Shown one piece after another: positions 17,602-26,387 of a DNA stretch of 64,000 nucleotides. The notes under the pieces were generated by a model, which made no database searches, was not told the DNA's origin, and saw only the letters and a list, made by a program, of their open reading frames with translations. Within the stretch, counting starts at the first letter, position 1. Every line of letters begins with the position of its first letter. The stretch is from Desulfitibacter sp. BRH_c19 (GTDB taxonomy: Bacteria; Bacillota; DSM-16504; Desulfitibacterales; Desulfitibacteraceae), in assembly GCA_001515945.1 (NCBI GenBank), contig LOER01000046.1, positions 62,001 to 126,000 on the forward strand, given 5' to 3'. Position numbers and translations under genes: made by a program.

Positions 17602-18225
17602 TTAAAACTGACTTTTTACTTTAGCTATGACTCTTTTGCTTAATTCTTCTGCTTCTTGCTCAATTTGGACAATTTCTGTAGTTAATCGTTTTTTATATTC
17701 CTCATCCTTAATACTTCCCAGGTTTATCTGTACGTTAAATACTGCCCCTTGTAGTCCAGCATGAGCCATGAGGCAGCCAACTCCTCCATCACTAAGGCAA
17801 TTTGGATTTCCTTTAGTAATTACTGTTTCACTAAATCTGATAACCTCTAAACAGGATTTTGCTACCTCCAAGGGCAGTTCTGCTGCTTTTTTCATTGCAT
17901 CCTGAATAGCTGCTGATCTTTTAGATTTATCTTGGTCTGTTTCCTTTGGTAGTTTGTACGCTTCCATCACTAAACTAAATGTTTGTGTATCTTCGTCAAC
18001 ATATCGTGTTAGTCTTTCCTGTAATTCATTACCCTTATCTCTGATTGTTATTAATTCTTTTTCATGTTCTTGATATTTCTCTCTTCCTACTGTTAGATTA
18101 ACAACCATGTTTACAAGGGCTGCTGATAAGGCACCTGCAAATGCTGCTACGCTTCCCCCACCAGGGGCCGGGGAATCAGAAGCTACTGATTTAATAAAGT
18201 CTTTTCCAGTTAAATCTACTAACAT
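17602..18225 (-). CDS. fchA: Formimidoyl-THF cyclodeaminase (FTCD C-terminal-type)
   Basis: About 207 residues, matching the stand-alone cyclodeaminase domain. It converts 5-formimino-THF to 5,10-methenyl-THF and ammonia. The N-terminal SDSPAPGGGSVAAFAGALSA-like segment is the family hallmark (here ASDSPAPGGGSVAAFAGA). The start was moved to ATG 18225, behind GGGAGG; a start seven codons upstream would consume the ribosome site. With glutamate formiminotransferase upstream it feeds histidine carbon into the folate C1 pool rather than to free formamide. A 119-base gap precedes it, the largest within the operon. Confidence 0.92.
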   Translation of the reverse strand: MLVDLTGKDFIKSVASDSPAPGGGSVAAFAGALSAALVNMVVNLTVGREKYQEHEKELITIRDKGNELQERLTRYVDEDTQTFSLVMEAYKLPKETDQDKSKRSAAIQDAMKKAAELPLEVAKSCLEVIRFSETVITKGNPNCLSDGGVGCLMAHAGLQGAVFNVQINLGSIKDEEYKKRLTTEIVQIEQEAEELSKRVIAKVKSQF

Positions 18226-18344
18226 AACATTACCTCCCATTCTCAATTCAAAATTCGGAATTCAGGATTAAGAAGTCAGCATACAGAATATGACTAAATA
18301 CTATACTTTTTTTCTGGCTTCTTTTGGTTTCTGGTTTATGATTT

Positions 18345-19235
18345 CTAAAGCTTTGTCTCTAGTATCTGATCTATTTTAAAGTTTTCTAGTCTTAAATAAT
18401 GGTCTGCTACATCTACTAATGCCTCCATTGGCGTTAAGCCAACTATTTCACTACCTATTATATTTACTCCATAGCGTTCAGCTTCGTTCTTTACTATCTC
18501 AAATATTCTAAAAAGGGATACTTCTTTAAAGTTGCACATATTAATTGTCACCTGTGCCATATCTCTTTCCTCTATTTTTATGCCTAAGCCCTTAACTGCA
18601 GGAAATCCTCCACTACTTCCTCGAATTACTTTGGCAATCTTTTTGGCAATCTCTACATTGTTTGTGTCAAGATTTATGTTGTATGCAATAAGGGGTGGTC
18701 TTGCTCCTATGGCGGTTATTCCTGCAGTAGGATGAAGCTTTGCTTCACCAAAATCTGGTTGTCTGCCTGGATCTGCTACTGCACTTTTTAGGCCCTCATA
18801 CTGCCCTTTTCTAATGACTGAAAGATTTTGCCTGTCAGGGGTACAGGCAGCCTTTTCGTATAAGTAGACTGGTATTTGAAGCTTTTCCCAAACCTCTTTT
18901 CCTAGTTCCTTAGCAAGCTCTACGCATTCATCCATGGTTATTCCTCTTATTGGGATAAATGGAACTACGTCTGTAGCTCCCATTCTGGGGTGCTCACCCT
19001 TATGTTCTTCCATGTTTATTAATTCCTTTGCCTTTTCTATAGCTTTAAAAGCTGCTCGCTTTGCCGCCTGCGGCTCACCTAGAAATGTCACTACTGACCG
19101 ATTGTGGCTTGCATCTGAAGAGTAGTCTACTAACTTTACTCCTTCTACACTTGTTATTACTTCAAGAATTTTTGATATGATTTCTTGGTTTGTTCCTTCA
19201 CTAAAATTTGGTACGCATTGTACTATCTGAGACAT
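18345..19235 (-). CDS. ftcD: Glutamate formimidoyltransferase
   Basis: A 296-residue protein matching the N-terminal half of vertebrate FTCD, here as a separate gene. It moves the formimino group of N-formimino-L-glutamate to THF. Landmarks: QCVPNFSEG at the N-terminus, DASHNRSVVTFLG, and the EHPRMGATDVVPFIPI block with the catalytic His region. AGGAGG lies before ATG 19235, overlapping the end of hutI. Its presence means the pathway yields glutamate plus a C1-folate, not formamide. That choice suits an acetogen-like or amino-acid-fermenting metabolism. Confidence 0.95.
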   Translation of the reverse strand: MSQIVQCVPNFSEGTNQEIISKILEVITSVEGVKLVDYSSDASHNRSVVTFLGEPQAAKRAAFKAIEKAKELINMEEHKGEHPRMGATDVVPFIPIRGITMDECVELAKELGKEVWEKLQIPVYLYEKAACTPDRQNLSVIRKGQYEGLKSAVADPGRQPDFGEAKLHPTAGITAIGARPPLIAYNINLDTNNVEIAKKIAKVIRGSSGGFPAVKGLGIKIEERDMAQVTINMCNFKEVSLFRIFEIVKNEAERYGVNIIGSEIVGLTPMEALVDVADHYLRLENFKIDQILETKL

Positions 19236-19237
19236 CT

Positions 19238-20509
19238 CTATGCTCCTCCTATTACTATTTTGCCTTTTTTAACTACCTTTTCTACTAAATTGCTTCCAAA
19301 TCTATAGCATAGATATTGATGATTTGGTGCATCAAAAATTACTAAGTCTGCCTGTTTTCCTTCTTCTATACTTCCTACTGACTGTGCCCTGTCTATTGCA
19401 TGGGCTGCATTGATTGTTATTGCATTTATTACTTCTGCTGGTATTAATCTAAGATACAGGCATCCTATTGTCATAATGATATCCATTGAGTTTGTTGGAC
19501 AGCTTCCTGGATTAAAATCCGTAGCTAGTGCTATTGCTACTCCTTTGTCTATCATCCTTCTTGCTGGTGCATAATGGTCTTCTCTAAGGTTAAATGTTGT
19601 CCCCGGTAGCAGTACACCTACCACCCCAGCCTCAGACATTTTTTCTATACCTTCATCAGTTACTACTAATAAGTGATCTGCTGATGTGGCATTTAATTCA
19701 GATGCCATTTCAGTACCACCTAAAGCATATATTTCGTCGGAATGAATTTTAAGTTTAAAACCAAGTTCCTTTGCTTTTTCTAGTACTCTTCTTGACTGTT
19801 CAACGGTAAATACTCCATTTTCACAAAATACATCACAAAATTCTGCAAGACCCTTTTCTTTAACTGCTGGCATCATTTCTTCTACTACTATATCAATAAA
19901 CCTATCTTCCTTGCCCCCTTTAAATTCTGTGGGGATCGCATGGGCTCCTAAAAATGTTGGCACCAAATCTACTGGATGCTCTTCATTTAATTCCTTAATT
20001 ACTTCAAGCTGCTTGATTTCATATTCTGTTTTCAAACCATAACCGCTTTTTGCTTCTGCTGTGGTGGTCCCTTGGGATAGCATCTGATTTAAGTATTTCG
20101 TGCTGGTAGCTTTTAGTTCTTCTTTAGTGGCTTCTCTAGTAGCTCGGACTGTACTTAGTATTCCACCACCTGCAGCTAAGATATCTAAGTATGCTGCCCC
20201 CTCTAGCTTTAACTCAAGTTCGTTTTCTCTTGAACCACCAAAAGCTAGGTGGGTATGTGAATCAACAAGCCCCGGAAGGACTGTCTTACCAGCAGCATCG
20301 ATTATCTGGGTATCTTCAGTAATCTCTACCTTAGACTTGATTTCCTTTTCTGTTCCTACTGCTACTATCTTGTCTTCCTTTATTGCCACCCATCCGTCAT
20401 TAATTATGTATAAGTTTTTAAGATCTTCTCCTGTTTTAGGTTTACTTGTTCCACCTGCGCAGGTAACTAGTTCCTTTGCATTTTTGATAATTAAATCTAC
20501 TTTTTGCAT
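19238..20509 (-). CDS. hutI: Imidazolonepropionase
   Basis: A 423-residue amidohydrolase that opens 4-imidazolone-5-propionate to N-formimino-L-glutamate. Metal-site landmarks of the family are present: VDSHTHLAFGGSRENE with the HxH motif, LGAHAIP, the IHSDEIY segment with His, and ALATDFNPGSCPT with the Asp ligand. Length is normal. GGAGGTG precedes ATG 20509, and the stop codon is two bases from ftcD, so the pair is tightly coupled. Third step of the hut pathway. Confidence 0.95.
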   Translation of the reverse strand: MQKVDLIIKNAKELVTCAGGTSKPKTGEDLKNLYIINDGWVAIKEDKIVAVGTEKEIKSKVEITEDTQIIDAAGKTVLPGLVDSHTHLAFGGSRENELELKLEGAAYLDILAAGGGILSTVRATREATKEELKATSTKYLNQMLSQGTTTAEAKSGYGLKTEYEIKQLEVIKELNEEHPVDLVPTFLGAHAIPTEFKGGKEDRFIDIVVEEMMPAVKEKGLAEFCDVFCENGVFTVEQSRRVLEKAKELGFKLKIHSDEIYALGGTEMASELNATSADHLLVVTDEGIEKMSEAGVVGVLLPGTTFNLREDHYAPARRMIDKGVAIALATDFNPGSCPTNSMDIIMTIGCLYLRLIPAEVINAITINAAHAIDRAQSVGSIEEGKQADLVIFDAPNHQYLCYRFGSNLVEKVVKKGKIVIGGA

Positions 20510-20550
20510 CTTTTCACCTCCGAATCATTTGAGAGATAATATTCCTAAAT

Positions 20551-21546
20551 TTAGATATTTATCATTGATATAGATTTACTTGGACAGGTGTTTGCACACA
20601 ATCCACAGCCCTGGCAAATTGTCGAATCAAAAGTGATTTGCTTTTTTAGTTTACCTTTTATCCTAATTTGTCCATCTCCATAACTAAATGCATTAAATGG
20701 ACAACGTTTTATACACAAGCCACAGCTGATACATTGTTCACTATTATAGTTAGCCACATTTCGCTTTAGTGGATAATAGGATTGACTACCCATTATTTCA
20801 GCTGCCCTATATGGATAACACCATTTTGGATTACAGTTACATATAAAACCAGGCCCCGCAGTCTTGAAATTTATATTAATACACTGCATAAAACCTTCTT
20901 TGTTTGCGTTTTTGACTACTTCTTTACATTCCTCTTTTGTAAGGGCTTTACCTAAACCTCTTTTCAGAAAATCATCTGCATAATTGTTAAAATGTATGCA
21001 GTATAGAACCGGCTTCTTAGCTGTCCTATGTTTAGATAGCTGATTGCAGTCACATGGTATGGCTACAATTCTATCAGCTTCTTCAATTACTTCATATACC
21101 TGTTCTAACAAAGATGGAGTATGTGCAAAGAGAAAAGAAGCCTCATGTAGATCCAACTTGCCTTCCCTTAATTTATTAAAGTTGTCTGAATGTTTTTCAA
21201 TAAAAGCATTAAGATACCAACTATCAATCTTATTCCTTGCCTCGAGTGGAATATTTTCATAATCATCAAATACTGCTGCATATTTTAGCCTAGTATACAA
21301 ATCGGTACAAATATAGGTTGCTTGCTTGTCATTAACTTTATTAAGAATTCCCCGTTTATATGCTCTCTCAATTAATTGCTCTGCTAGTGGCCTTGATAAA
21401 TTCATCTTATTCATTACATCTATTAGAGTAAATTCAGCCATATCCATGGCAACTACTAATTCTATTTCTTCTTGTTCCACCATGTGATTAATATATTCTT
21501 TACAGACATCTGGTACTGCAAAGGTTTCATTAAATTTTCGCAACAT
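20551..21546 (-). CDS. Fe-S protein with winged-helix-like N-terminus and two C-terminal 4Fe-4S clusters
   Basis: A 331-residue protein. Residues about 25-75 look like a winged-helix segment (FTLIDVMNKMNLSRPLAEQL). The middle carries clustered Cys: IPCDCNQLS, VLYCIHF, CNCNPKWCYP. The C-terminus has two ferredoxin motifs, CISCGLCIKRCPF and CQGCGLCANTCPS. It lies between mttB2 and hutI in the hut operon. Its function is not established; redox sensing, electron delivery, or reductive activation of a corrinoid protein for the neighbouring MttB homologues are all possible. It is not a RamA protein by size. AAGGGAG precedes ATG 21546. Confidence 0.7.
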   Translation of the reverse strand: MLRKFNETFAVPDVCKEYINHMVEQEEIELVVAMDMAEFTLIDVMNKMNLSRPLAEQLIERAYKRGILNKVNDKQATYICTDLYTRLKYAAVFDDYENIPLEARNKIDSWYLNAFIEKHSDNFNKLREGKLDLHEASFLFAHTPSLLEQVYEVIEEADRIVAIPCDCNQLSKHRTAKKPVLYCIHFNNYADDFLKRGLGKALTKEECKEVVKNANKEGFMQCININFKTAGPGFICNCNPKWCYPYRAAEIMGSQSYYPLKRNVANYNSEQCISCGLCIKRCPFNAFSYGDGQIRIKGKLKKQITFDSTICQGCGLCANTCPSKSISMINI

Positions 21547-21636
21547 ATAGCTACTCCCTTTGGAGACTTGATTATGATCAAGTAGCTAGGCATATTTTGC
21601 CCAGCTACTATTCCCAAATTATAAGCCTTTTTTGAA

Positions 21637-23085
21637 TTACTTTTCTATTATTGCTATAATCTTATCCATTTCTGTTATTGTATTATTATCAACCAGATTA
21701 GGATTATCGGCTTCTAAAACCCTTCTCACCTCATCCTTATGAGCATCTAGGTATGATTTTTTACCCCTTTGCTCCCAATCTTCCCAGATATACCTATTAA
21801 AAAGTCTTGGCTGCCATATTTCTTCTCTAAAATGATCAAATGTATGCTGATGATTTAAGAAGTTATTTCCAACACCAACTTCATCGATCACATCAATTGC
21901 CAATGTTTCCTCATCTATTCTAGTTCCTCTACCCATATGACGAGCACCAGCAATATAATCATCACACATTACTAGAAAAGGTAAATAACCCGTCTTTCCC
22001 CCTTCTAGATAGCCAACATCGTGTACTAGGTTTGCCCCTGCTAATTGGCAGGTTAACAGTCCAATTCCAGCTTCAAAACCTGCTTGTGCGTCTGGAAGGG
22101 GAGCATTTACACAACCTGCTTCAGTAAAGTTTGGTATCTGATAATACTGTGACAGTTGTGTCATAATTGCATAATTCATTTGAGCATCAGGTGAACCATA
22201 TAAAGTAGCTGTGGTTCTCATATCCATAGGTGTTGCTCCACCACCAATGATGATTGGTGCTCCTTTTACATGTAACTGGGAGATTACTACACCTGCTAAA
22301 GCTTCAGCATTCATAAGGGCAATTGTCCCTGCCTTTGTAACAGGCATTGTTGCCCCAGCTACAACTCCAGGGGTATACACTACAGGTATTCCATATTCAT
22401 GGCATTTAAACATTTTGCCAATACCAACTTCAGTATGGATTAGTGGTGAAATTGGCTCTGAATATAAAACCATTAATGGACTATTTCTTAAATTGTCATA
22501 TCCCCCAACTGCTAAAGCAGCCATATCAATAATCGCTTGTGTATGCTCTGCACTATGTGCAGTAAATATTATGGGCTTAATAGTATTTGCTACCATCACC
22601 TTGAATTGATGAAGGTCATTTGTCATTTTGGGTGCATCATTTGCTATACAGTAACTCATTACAAAATCATAGTTTTCAAGTGAGTCCATTAACTTAATAG
22701 CATTTTCTACATCCTTTTGGGTTGAATATCTTCTTTTATCTGTATCCATATCAATCATATATGGCATGTCAGACCCAGTACCAAAATAACAGTTATTCTT
22801 TTCCAGATGAACCCTTCTTTGTCCTCTTCTATTGCCTAAGGTAACTTTACTTGGGGCGGTTCTAATACATTCCTCTACAAGCCAAGGGGGAATTTTAGCT
22901 ATATTATCTTTCACCAGACAACCAGCTTCTTTAAGAAGTTTTAACGCTAATGGATGATCTACCCTTGTACCTGTTCTTTGAAGAATTTCTAATGATGCTG
23001 AATGAATCCTTTCTAACTGGAATTCACTAACCCAACTCATAAATGGAGTTGTTTGTTCTGAATAATTGGAACGCATAAATGCCAT
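21637..23085 (-). CDS. MttB-family (trimethylamine methyltransferase-like) protein, non-pyrrolysine, paralogue 2
   Basis: A 482-residue TIM-barrel methyltransferase of the MttB superfamily. The reading frame has no in-frame TAG, so it lacks pyrrolysine. Known pyrrolysine-free members act on quaternary amines such as glycine betaine, proline betaine or carnitine, passing a methyl group to a corrinoid protein. Family segments include FGTGSDMPYMIDMDT, IIGGGATPMDMRTT and GCVNAPLPDAQAG. It directly follows hutH (16 bases) and shares its operon. No corrinoid protein gene is in the window. The substrate is unknown; a methylated histidine is suggested only by position. AAGGAGG precedes ATG 23085. Confidence 0.85.
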   Translation of the reverse strand: MAFMRSNYSEQTTPFMSWVSEFQLERIHSASLEILQRTGTRVDHPLALKLLKEAGCLVKDNIAKIPPWLVEECIRTAPSKVTLGNRRGQRRVHLEKNNCYFGTGSDMPYMIDMDTDKRRYSTQKDVENAIKLMDSLENYDFVMSYCIANDAPKMTNDLHQFKVMVANTIKPIIFTAHSAEHTQAIIDMAALAVGGYDNLRNSPLMVLYSEPISPLIHTEVGIGKMFKCHEYGIPVVYTPGVVAGATMPVTKAGTIALMNAEALAGVVISQLHVKGAPIIIGGGATPMDMRTTATLYGSPDAQMNYAIMTQLSQYYQIPNFTEAGCVNAPLPDAQAGFEAGIGLLTCQLAGANLVHDVGYLEGGKTGYLPFLVMCDDYIAGARHMGRGTRIDEETLAIDVIDEVGVGNNFLNHQHTFDHFREEIWQPRLFNRYIWEDWEQRGKKSYLDAHKDEVRRVLEADNPNLVDNNTITEMDKIIAIIEK

Positions 23086-23101
23086 ATGATTTTCCTCCTT
23101 A

Positions 23102-24607
23102 TTAATCTTCTAATACTTTAATTATTTTTCCTTCTTTTATTAGTTTAACAGCTTCATTAATATCAGGATAGAGCTCCCTGTCATCTCCTAGCTTAGATAC
23201 TTTCTCTCTCAGCATTTTATAGGCAGCATATGTCCTTGGAGCAGGCTTTGCTTGTCTAAAATCAATCCCTTGACAGGCACATAATAGTTCTATAGCTAAA
23301 ACATTTTGAACATTCTCTAATATGCTGCGTGCCTTTCTTGCTGCTATTGTTCCCATACTTACATGGTCTTCTTGAGAAGCAGATGTAGGTATTGAGTCAA
23401 CACTAGCAGGATGGGCTAAAACCTTGTTTTCACTTACAAGAGCGGCTGCCGTATATTGTGCAATCATGAAGCCACAATTTATACCTCCCCTTTCTGTAAG
23501 AAAAGCGGGAAGCCCTCCGCTTAACGCCGGATTAGTCAGTCTTTCCGTCCTTCTTTCGGAAATATTTGCTAGTTCAGATAAAGCTATTCCCAAAAAGTCC
23601 ATGGCAAGGGCTAGTGGTTGTCCATGAAAATTTCCACCAGATAATACATCTTCCTCCTCAGGAAATACTAGTGGATTATCTGTTACTGAATTGATTTCTG
23701 TTTCTATAACACCCTTAACATAATTTATGGCATCCTTTGACGCTCCATGAACCTGTGGCATACACCTTAGAGTATATGCATCTTGTACTCTACAATGGTC
23801 CGAGGCATGCAGGATTTTACTGCCTTCCAAAAGCTTTCTTAGGTTTTGGGCAGTTTCAATCTGGCCTAAATGGGGTCTGATTTCATGTATTCTTGGATCA
23901 AATGCAGAAACAATAGCCTCTAAAGCCTCTGCACTTAACGCTCCTGTTATGTCAGCAATTTTAGCCAGATTTAGTGCATCATATACTGCCAGAGTTCCCA
24001 AAGATGCCATTGCCTGGGTACCGTTACATAACGACAAGCCTTCTTTTGCCTTCAGTCTTACAGGTTCTATACCTGCTTTTTCCATGGCTGTCATACCTGG
24101 CATCAACTGGCCACTGTAGTATGCCTCACCTTTTCCCAATAAAACAAGAGCCATGTGGGAAAGTGGAGCCAAATCTCCACTTGCTCCGACTGAGCCTTTT
24201 TCTGGAACAACAGGATGAACTTTTTTATTTAACATTTCTAGTAATGTTTCTACTACTATAGGCCGTATTCCTGAATTACCCCTTATGAGAGAATTTGCTC
24301 TTAATAACATCATTCCCCTAACAACTTCTTCTGCTAATGGATCTCCTACACCAGCAGTATTGCAAAGTATTAAGTTTTCCTGTAACTGATCTAATTGCCC
24401 ATTGCTAATGGACATAGTGGCAAATTTACCAAAACCAGTTGTTATCCCATAGACAACTTCATTGTTAGAAACCATTTTTTCTACAAGTTGCCTTGACTTT
24501 TCCATGGGTTCATAAGCTTCAGGAGCTATAGATACTTCTTCAAAATTCCTTGCCACCTGAACAACCTTTTCTATCGTTAGGTTAGCTCCATTTATTAGAA
24601 TTGCCAT
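23102..24607 (-). CDS. hutH: Histidine ammonia-lyase-like enzyme with variant active site
   Basis: A 501-residue MIO-type lyase. The MIO triad Ala142-Ser143-Gly144 is intact, Tyr53 is present (VVYGITTGFG) and the distal Glu motif SQEDHVSMG is kept. Numbering matches the Pseudomonas putida enzyme. The notable change is at residue 83: bacterial histidine lyases have SHAAGVG or SHACGVG, here it is CNTAGVG, so His83 is Asn. His83 is a known active-site residue implicated in substrate binding. The surrounding pathway genes support release of urocanate. A relative, ergothionase, eliminates trimethylamine from ergothioneine. So histidine or an N-methylated histidine could be the substrate. Flanked on both sides by MttB-family genes. 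Confidence 0.85.
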   Translation of the reverse strand: MAILINGANLTIEKVVQVARNFEEVSIAPEAYEPMEKSRQLVEKMVSNNEVVYGITTGFGKFATMSISNGQLDQLQENLILCNTAGVGDPLAEEVVRGMMLLRANSLIRGNSGIRPIVVETLLEMLNKKVHPVVPEKGSVGASGDLAPLSHMALVLLGKGEAYYSGQLMPGMTAMEKAGIEPVRLKAKEGLSLCNGTQAMASLGTLAVYDALNLAKIADITGALSAEALEAIVSAFDPRIHEIRPHLGQIETAQNLRKLLEGSKILHASDHCRVQDAYTLRCMPQVHGASKDAINYVKGVIETEINSVTDNPLVFPEEEDVLSGGNFHGQPLALAMDFLGIALSELANISERRTERLTNPALSGGLPAFLTERGGINCGFMIAQYTAAALVSENKVLAHPASVDSIPTSASQEDHVSMGTIAARKARSILENVQNVLAIELLCACQGIDFRQAKPAPRTYAAYKMLREKVSKLGDDRELYPDINEAVKLIKEGKIIKVLED

Positions 24608-24639
24608 ACCTTTACACCCCCTAAATACTATCTTATTTT

Positions 24640-26064
24640 CTATAACTTTCGTTCTGCATCTTCTAATATTTTTATTACCTTTGTGATTATAGATTCACAT
24701 ACAGGCTCCGGTTGATGAGATTCTATAATCTCTTTAACCTTTTGATTAGCTCGCTCAAATAGTGTCAATTTCCCACTTCTTTCCCATCCTTCAAAACCTT
24801 GAAGATCACACAGTTCTGTTGACCAGCCTTTTCTAAAATTCTCTACAGTATGCTGGGTTCCCATGAAGTTTCCACCAGGACCAACCATTTTTATGGTATC
24901 TGTTCCTAAAGCCTCTCTACTTGTGTCAACTCCTTTAATCATATGCTTTACCCTATTGATAGTGTCATCACTAATCACAATCATTTCCAGAGCCCCTGTT
25001 AAACCAAACTCTAAATAAAATATATCATGCATAAGGTTGCAGCCCTGTAGAGCTCCCATAAGAGTAAACATAGTCGCTTCCATTACAGCTTGTTCATCGA
25101 CAGTCTTGGAGCTACTACACCCAGCATAGCCCCATGATGGGAAATTAAAATACCTAGCTATATCACATAGCATGCCCTGTGCAACCATAGATTCTGCAGA
25201 AGTATAAACTGATTGTAAGGTTTTCATATCAAGAGGTGTAATACCATAGCCATATACAAAAGGTGCACCTGGGTTTTTTAACTGATGAATTACTAGTCCA
25301 CTTAAGGCTTCTGTATGGGCCTGCAAGACGCTTCCGCTTACTGTCATGGGTACTGTCCCACCACTTAAACCTCCACATGCAAAATTGGTTGGTATATTTG
25401 TTTCTGCCGCTAAAAGAACCTTGGCAACTGATTCATAAGGCAACTGAAGTGGTGATGTTGGCTCGCAATACACCATGAAAAGCGGCTTGCGTTTTAAGAC
25501 CTCTCTTCCACCAACTGCTGCAGCAGCCATTTCTATTATATCTTCTAGAGTCTTATCATCCTCAGCTATTACAACCTGAGGTTTAGTACTATTTAAAAGC
25601 ATAAGAGCATATTGTTCCCGATTTATCATGTGTTTATTTACATCAACAAGGTTTCCCATTGACATTATAAAATCAATATGTGGCAAATAATCGCATACCT
25701 TTACAGCATCTTCCACATCTTTTTTAAGCCATTTTCTTCTCTCTTTTGTATATGGATCTAAATAGTTTATTGTGTCTGAACCAGTACCAAAGCTTATTTC
25801 CCATTCTTGCATAAAGATTTTAGGGTTACCATTTCTATCATACAATGTAACTCTTGAAGGAACTGTGCTAATGGACTTTTCCACCAACCCAGTAGGAATA
25901 TATACTCGGTTGCTGTTTTCAACAACACAACCCGCACTTTTTAATAATTCTAGTGCTTCATCGTGATGGACTACAACTCCAGCATCTTCTAAAATCTCAC
26001 ATGCTGAATTGTGAATTTGTTTTATTTGTTCTTGTGTTATAGCATTGACCCTACTTTTTATCAT
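24640..26064 (-). CDS. MttB-family (trimethylamine methyltransferase-like) protein, non-pyrrolysine, paralogue 1
   Basis: A 474-residue paralogue of the protein at 21637-23085 and the first gene of the hut operon. Shared blocks include FGTGSDTINYLDPYT, GYGITPLDMKT and GCSSSKTVDEQAVMEA. No in-frame TAG is present, so no pyrrolysine. The family demethylates amines onto a corrinoid protein. Being first behind a sigma-54 promoter and followed by hutH in 32 bases, it is probably needed early in use of the inducing substrate. Two diverged MttB paralogues may handle successive methyl groups or form a hetero-oligomer; this is inference. AGGAGG precedes ATG 26064. Confidence 0.85.
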   Translation of the reverse strand: MIKSRVNAITQEQIKQIHNSACEILEDAGVVVHHDEALELLKSAGCVVENSNRVYIPTGLVEKSISTVPSRVTLYDRNGNPKIFMQEWEISFGTGSDTINYLDPYTKERRKWLKKDVEDAVKVCDYLPHIDFIMSMGNLVDVNKHMINREQYALMLLNSTKPQVVIAEDDKTLEDIIEMAAAAVGGREVLKRKPLFMVYCEPTSPLQLPYESVAKVLLAAETNIPTNFACGGLSGGTVPMTVSGSVLQAHTEALSGLVIHQLKNPGAPFVYGYGITPLDMKTLQSVYTSAESMVAQGMLCDIARYFNFPSWGYAGCSSSKTVDEQAVMEATMFTLMGALQGCNLMHDIFYLEFGLTGALEMIVISDDTINRVKHMIKGVDTSREALGTDTIKMVGPGGNFMGTQHTVENFRKGWSTELCDLQGFEGWERSGKLTLFERANQKVKEIIESHQPEPVCESIITKVIKILEDAERKL

Positions 26065-26132
26065 ATTTATTCTTATCCTCCTAATATTTAGTTGAAAGTA
26101 ATGTTTTGGTCAAAAATATCTATTATTATACG

Positions 26133-26150
26133 TAGCAAAAATTGTGCCAA
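26133..26150 (-). promoter_or_regulatory. Sigma-54 (-24/-12) promoter of the mttB-hut operon
   Basis: The minus strand reads TGGCAC, five bases, then TTGCT: a full match to the -24/-12 consensus with GG (26148-26147) and GC (26136-26135) ten bases apart. Transcription should start near 26124, giving a leader of about 60 bases before the first gene. This makes the whole operon dependent on an enhancer-binding protein. Confidence 0.85.
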
Positions 26151-26290
26151 GATACTAAAGTGATACTTACCAAGGTATTTTATGTAGTTTTATATAATAT
26201 ATATTTGCTAGCTGCATAAGTTTTTGCATTTATAATCATGTTTTATTTAGTATTATCAAGTACTTCATCATTAATATATACCTATTATCA

Positions 26291-26351
26291 TTAATGCATG
26301 TTTTTATGCACTAACGGAAATAGTGCATGTTATCTATAACATGCACTATTT
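26291..26351. promoter_or_regulatory. Two adjacent inverted repeats, candidate upstream activator sites
   Basis: Site 1 (26291-26314) has TTAATGCAT/ATGCACTAA arms with one mismatch. Site 2 (26318-26351) is a 15-bp perfect stem with TAGTGCATGTTA in its left arm. Centres are about 32 bases apart and 155-187 bases upstream of the -24 box, a normal distance for enhancer sites. Site 2 follows a minus-strand gene but has no T run in that direction, so a plain terminator is less likely. Confidence 0.55.
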
Positions 26352-26387
26352 TCATTTTTCACTATTCACTATTCAACTTAATAATAT

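Noticed and set aside
21637-26064. Pyrrolysine in the MttB-like proteins
   Set aside because: Both frames are open without an internal TAG, so they belong to the pyrrolysine-free branch.
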